Source of the DNA: Clostridiales bacterium
Lineage (GTDB): Bacteria > Bacillota > Clostridia > Christensenellales > CAG-138
NCBI GenBank assembly: GCA_004554165.1
Contig: SFNQ01000020.1
Span: forward strand, 1 to 64,000
Direction of reading: 5' to 3'
Length of the DNA: 64,000 bases
Part shown: positions 60,407 to 64,000 of the stretch, piece by piece
Position numbering within the stretch: position 1 is the first letter of the stretch
How the letters are laid out: each line of letters starts with the position of its first letter
Notes under the pieces: generated by a model
What the model was told of the DNA's origin: nothing
Seen by the model: only the letters and a program-made list of their open reading frames with translations
The model's database searches: none
Program-made: the position numbers and the translations under genes

Positions 60407-62233
60407 ATGCAGCGTACAGGCAAAAAACCGAGCAAATGGCAGATTCGTCTGAACAGGCTCAAAACCTATTTCGCGAAGCCGCAAAACGTCGTCCTTCTGC
60501 TTATGGGCATCGTGCTGACGGTCACGACCGTTGCGCCCATTGTCGCCATCGTGCGGGATACGCTCATCATCCATCCCGGCACGATCGACGAGCACCTGAC
60601 CGGGATGTCGTCCGGCTATACCTTCATCAACTACGTCGATCTGTTCACGAGCAGGCTCGCCAAAACAAACCTCTGGACGCCGCTGCTCAACACCGTATTG
60701 CTCTCGGTGCTGTCCTGCGTCATCTCGATTCTGTTCGGCGGTGTGTTCGCTTTTCTCATCACGCGGACGAACCTGAAATTCAGGAAGTACCTCAGCTCCA
60801 TTTTCATCTTTCCATATATCATGCCGCAGTGGACGCTGGCCGTTGTCTGGCAGAACCTGTTTAACAGCAACGCCGTGACCGGCACGGCCAACGGCCTTCT
60901 GGCTTCGGTGTTCAACATTACCATGCCGATCTGGTGGTGCAAGGGGCTCTTCCCCAGCGCCATGGTTCTGGGCCTGCACTACGCACCCTTTGCCTACATC
61001 CTGATCGGCGGCATCTTCCGCAATATGGACGCAAACCTTGAGGAGGCCGCAACGATCCTCGATACACCGCGCTGGAAAACCATGTTCAAGGTCACGCTCC
61101 CCATGATCAAGCCGGCCATCCTCTCAACGGTGCTGCTCGTGTTCGGCAGCGCGATGGGCAGCTACCCCGTTCCGCATTACCTGAACCTTTCCACGCTCTC
61201 CACCAAGTACATCTCCATGAACTCGAAGTACACGGGCGAGGCCAGCATTCTGGCTATCCTCATGATGATCTTCGGCGTGGTCATCCTGCTCATGAACCAG
61301 GTGAGCGTCAAGAGCCGCAAAAGCTACACGACCGTCACCGGAAAATCCGGACAGACCTCGAAGTTTAACCTCGGCCGTACCGGCAAGTACGTGATCGCGG
61401 TCATCCTCATTATCGTGACCTTCTTCACGAGTATTTTCCCGATCGTGTCCTTTGCCTTTGAAACTTTCCTGCCCAACCCCGGCGATTACAGCTTCCTCTA
61501 CACCGGCAATGTCAATAACCTGACAACCAAGTGGTGGATTACCAACGAAAACGTCACCGAGAACGGCATGTACGGCCAGCAGGGCATTCTTTACAACGAC
61601 ATGATCTGGCATGCCTACGGCGGCACGATCCTCGTCTCGGTCTGCTGCGCGCTGGCAGCCGGTACGATCGGCACGCTGATCGGCTACGCCGTCTCGAAAA
61701 ACCGCCGCAGCCGCTGGGCAAACTATGTCAACAGCGTGGCCTTTTTGCCCTACCTTATGCCGTCCATCGCAGTAGGCGTGGCGTTTTTCATCCTGTTCTC
61801 GAACCAGTACATCAACCTGTTCAACACCTATGCGCTGCTCATCATCGTGGGTACGGTAAAGTATATCCCCTTCGCCAGCAGAAGCTCCCTGAACTCCATG
61901 CTCCAGCTGAGCGGCGAAATCGAGGAGGCCGCGATCATTCAGAATATCCCCTGGATCAAGCGCATGACGCGCATCATCATCCCGATCCAGAAGACCTCCA
62001 TCATCAGCGGCTACCTGCTGCCGTTTATGACCTGCCTGCGGGAGCTGTCGCTGTTCATCCTGCTCTGCGTGCAGGGCTTTATCCTCTCCACCACGCTGGA
62101 CTACTTCGACGAGATGGGTCTCTATGCTTTCTCAAGCGGCATCAACCTGATCCTGATCGTGACCATTCTCATCTGCAACGCGCTCGTGAACAAGGTTACG
62201 GGTGCGAGCCTTGACAAAGGAATTGGAGGTTAA
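60407..62233 (+). CDS. Fused ABC importer permease (FbpB/AfuB/ThiP type)
   Basis: A 608-residue permease that is two BPD_transp_1 domains in one chain, about twelve spans. Each half has its own EAA coupling motif: EEAATILDTPRWKTMFKVTLPM in the first and EEAAIIQNIPWIKRMTRIIIPI in the second. This one-chain dimer is typical of iron(III), thiamine and hexose-phosphate (AfuB) importers. GGGAGG at 60395-60400 sets the ATG. Ends six bases before the ATPase gene. Confidence 0.93.
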   Translation: MQRTGKKPSKWQIRLNRLKTYFAKPQNVVLLLMGIVLTVTTVAPIVAIVRDTLIIHPGTIDEHLTGMSSGYTFINYVDLFTSRLAKTNLWTPLLNTVLLSVLSCVISILFGGVFAFLITRTNLKFRKYLSSIFIFPYIMPQWTLAVVWQNLFNSNAVTGTANGLLASVFNITMPIWWCKGLFPSAMVLGLHYAPFAYILIGGIFRNMDANLEEAATILDTPRWKTMFKVTLPMIKPAILSTVLLVFGSAMGSYPVPHYLNLSTLSTKYISMNSKYTGEASILAILMMIFGVVILLMNQVSVKSRKSYTTVTGKSGQTSKFNLGRTGKYVIAVILIIVTFFTSIFPIVSFAFETFLPNPGDYSFLYTGNVNNLTTKWWITNENVTENGMYGQQGILYNDMIWHAYGGTILVSVCCALAAGTIGTLIGYAVSKNRRSRWANYVNSVAFLPYLMPSIAVGVAFFILFSNQYINLFNTYALLIIVGTVKYIPFASRSSLNSMLQLSGEIEEAAIIQNIPWIKRMTRIIIPIQKTSIISGYLLPFMTCLRELSLFILLCVQGFILSTTLDYFDEMGLYAFSSGINLILIVTILICNALVNKVTGASLDKGIGG

Positions 62234-62239
62234 CCTGCC

Positions 62240-63889
62240 ATGCCGAAGATTGAACTCAAAAACGTAACCAAAAGATGGGGCGGCTTTTATGCGGTCGAGA
62301 ACCTGAATCTCTCCATTGACGATGCCGCCTTTGTCACTCTGCTCGGCCCCTCCGGCTGCGGCAAGACGACGACGCTGCGCATGATCGCCGGCCTGGAAAC
62401 GCCCACCAGCGGGCGCATTGAGATCGGCGACACGGTCGTGTTCGACAGCGAACTGGGCATCAACATTCCGCCCAACAAGCGCAAGGTCGGCTTCCTGTTC
62501 CAGAACTATGCGCTCTGGCCGAACATGACGGTCTATGATAACATCGCCTTCGGCCTCAGTAACATCAAGGGCGAGATGGCGAAGATCGACTTCGATGCAA
62601 GAAACGCCGCGCGCCTGATCGAAATCCTGAAAAAGCCCGAGGACGTCGTCCACGAGATCGAGGACTGCCGCACGAAAAAGGGCGCGCTGGATCAGAAGAA
62701 GGCCTACATCAAGCTGATCGATTCCTTCACCATCTCCATGTTCACGGCCAAAGAGCTCTACCGCTACGATCTCCAAAGCGCAAAGAACCTCTCCGCCCGC
62801 GCCGCGGAGCTCACCGGGAAGCTGGAAGCAAAGCTCGCCGCCGCAAAAGAAGCGGCAAAGGCCCGGGGCTTCGCACTGAACGAGAGCTTTGAGTTCACAA
62901 AAAACGGCAAGACCGTCATGGAAGAGCGCAAGCTCACCCGGGAGGAGATCGACCTCTCCGTGCGCCGCGTCTCGCGCATCGTCAAGATCAGCATGTTTAT
63001 GGACCGCTATCCCGCGGAGCTCTCCGGCGGCCAGCAGCAGCGCGTCGCCATCGCGCGAACCCTCGCGCCCGAGCCGGCCGTGCTCTTTATGGACGAGCCG
63101 CTCTCGAACCTGGACGCAAAGCTCCGCCTTGAGATGCGCTATGAATTGCAGCGGCTGCACCTGGAGACCGGCAGCACCTTTGTATATGTTACGCACGACC
63201 AGATGGAGGCCATGACGCTGGCAACGCGCATCTGCCTCATCAACAACGGCGTGCTCCAGCAGTACGATCCGCCGCTCACCGTGTACGGCGCGCCGGAGAA
63301 CCTGTTTGTTGCGGACTTTGTCGGCAACCCCGCCATCAACTTCATCCATGCGCACGGCGAGCAGGAAGCGGACGGCAGCATCCGGATGCAGCTGCTGAAC
63401 GGCGCCCAGGCAAGGTTCACCGCAAACGATGCGCTGGATCTGTCCGCCTGGTTCCGCGCCCGCGACGAGGAGGCGGCCAGCGAGGCCGCGGCCCGCGCCG
63501 CCCGCGCCAGGGAGAAGGGCTACGTGGAAAAGAGCAACAAGGATGAAGCCTTCCACTGCCACATTGCAAAGGTCGTCGAGGACGATGATTCGCTGGCAGA
63601 GGAGCCCGTTCTGACCGACGGCGACTTTGTGCTGGGCGTACGGCCGGAGTTTGTCGTCATCACCGGGGAAGGAGCTCTCCCCGGTGAGATCTACGGCGCA
63701 ATGCCCACCGGCATGGAATCCACCTTGAAAATCCGCGTGGGCGAGTTCCTCCTTACCAGCGTGGCCTTCGGCAGCTCGCTCTTTGCCATCGGCTCCGCCG
63801 TCAGGCTCGCCTTCACGGGCAGCGGCATCCTGCTCTTCGACCGCAAGTCCGGTCGTCGCATCGCCTGCGGACGGATGGAGATTCTGTAA
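62240..63889 (+). CDS. ABC importer ATPase with large helical insertion
   Basis: A 549-residue ATPase of the MalK/FbpC/UgpC type: Walker A GPSGCGKTT (36-44), Q-loop Gln88, signature LSGGQ (261-265), Walker B VLFMDE (281-286), D-loop SNLD and H-loop His319. Between the Q-loop and signature about 172 residues are present where about 50 are usual. The extra ~120 residues (about 110-235) are Lys/Ala/Glu-rich and probably helical. A second charged stretch (REEAASEAAARAARARE-like, about residues 410-430) interrupts the C-terminal TOBE region. All catalytic motifs are intact. Confidence 0.9.
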   Translation: MPKIELKNVTKRWGGFYAVENLNLSIDDAAFVTLLGPSGCGKTTTLRMIAGLETPTSGRIEIGDTVVFDSELGINIPPNKRKVGFLFQNYALWPNMTVYDNIAFGLSNIKGEMAKIDFDARNAARLIEILKKPEDVVHEIEDCRTKKGALDQKKAYIKLIDSFTISMFTAKELYRYDLQSAKNLSARAAELTGKLEAKLAAAKEAAKARGFALNESFEFTKNGKTVMEERKLTREEIDLSVRRVSRIVKISMFMDRYPAELSGGQQQRVAIARTLAPEPAVLFMDEPLSNLDAKLRLEMRYELQRLHLETGSTFVYVTHDQMEAMTLATRICLINNGVLQQYDPPLTVYGAPENLFVADFVGNPAINFIHAHGEQEADGSIRMQLLNGAQARFTANDALDLSAWFRARDEEAASEAAARAARAREKGYVEKSNKDEAFHCHIAKVVEDDDSLAEEPVLTDGDFVLGVRPEFVVITGEGALPGEIYGAMPTGMESTLKIRVGEFLLTSVAFGSSLFAIGSAVRLAFTGSGILLFDRKSGRRIACGRMEIL

Positions 63890-64000
63890 TCCGCAGAAAC
63901 CGTGACAAAACGGGAGGGCTTCCAGGATACGGCCCCGCTGAAGCAGGCCCCGGAGCTCAGAACCTGTGGCCTGTTGATGGGGTAAGCAATTCCGCCCAGG

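Noticed and set aside
63902..63985. 27-residue ORF starting with GTG at the window edge
   Set aside because: No ribosome site and no protein-like pattern; the region is too short to judge.
1..64000. CRISPR arrays, tRNA or rRNA genes, insertion sequences, prophage genes
   Set aside because: No regularly spaced direct repeats, cloverleaf patterns, transposase motifs or phage structural genes were seen on either strand by eye.

Overview
The window looks like a chromosomal segment of a G+C-rich, gut-associated member of the Clostridia (Bacillota). Supporting signs are a cdaA-ybbR pair, a Spo0A-type DNA-binding domain, GGAGG-type ribosome sites with ATG, GTG and TTG starts, a diphosphate-type phosphofructokinase, a YesM/YesN-type histidine kinase and response regulator, and a bile salt hydrolase. 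A finer placement (for example Christensenellales) would be a guess. I see no rRNA, tRNA, CRISPR array, phage or insertion sequence. Several very long ORFs opposite the real genes are by-products of high G+C.

Layout. 0.2-3.5 kb: three zinc-ribbon, single-span membrane proteins. 3.5-10.4 kb: housekeeping and redox genes (phosphofructokinase, ApbE flavin transferase, a lone Spo0A C-terminal domain, a thioredoxin-fold lipoprotein without its CXXC, a DUF362 ferredoxin, DUF421, homocysteine methyltransferase). 10.4-14.5 kb: two tandem membrane-anchored PQQ-type propeller proteins. 14.7-20.9 kb: a COG2509 flavoprotein, the c-di-AMP pair cdaA-ybbR behind a small ORF, and NAD+ synthase. 21.3-26.3 kb: an ABC/FtsX export operon with an overlooked 29-codon membrane peptide gene and a secreted coiled-coil protein. 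26.7-28.1 kb: a CNNM/CorC transporter behind a long structured leader.

28.3-36.7 kb is the most unusual part. Seven tightly packed or overlapping genes encode a lipoprotein, a VTC-type polyphosphate polymerase domain, DUF4956, a CotH kinase, a clan-A glycosidase-like protein that appears to lack its nucleophile, a membrane-anchored helical-repeat protein, and a processive family-2 glycosyltransferase. I read it as an uncharacterised envelope polymer synthesis and modification system.

36.8-45.6 kb: bile salt hydrolase, a stand-alone isochorismate synthase, then a FecCD-type metal or metallophore importer with a methyltransferase, XdhC and a THEP1-like NTPase. The importer promoter carries a 22-bp palindrome at its predicted start point. 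46.4-54.0 kb: a BMP-family nucleoside-type ABC importer, a cytosine-deaminase-like amidohydrolase and an IclR regulator. Both the importer and amidohydrolase promoters carry helically phased (21-bp) repeats of one palindrome just upstream of the -35 box, which suggests activation by the IclR protein. 54.2-63.9 kb: a sensory substrate-binding lipoprotein, histidine kinase and response regulator next to a HAD phosphatase and an importer with a fused permease (AfuABC/FbpABC type). Its ATPase carries an insertion of about 120 residues between the Q-loop and the signature motif.
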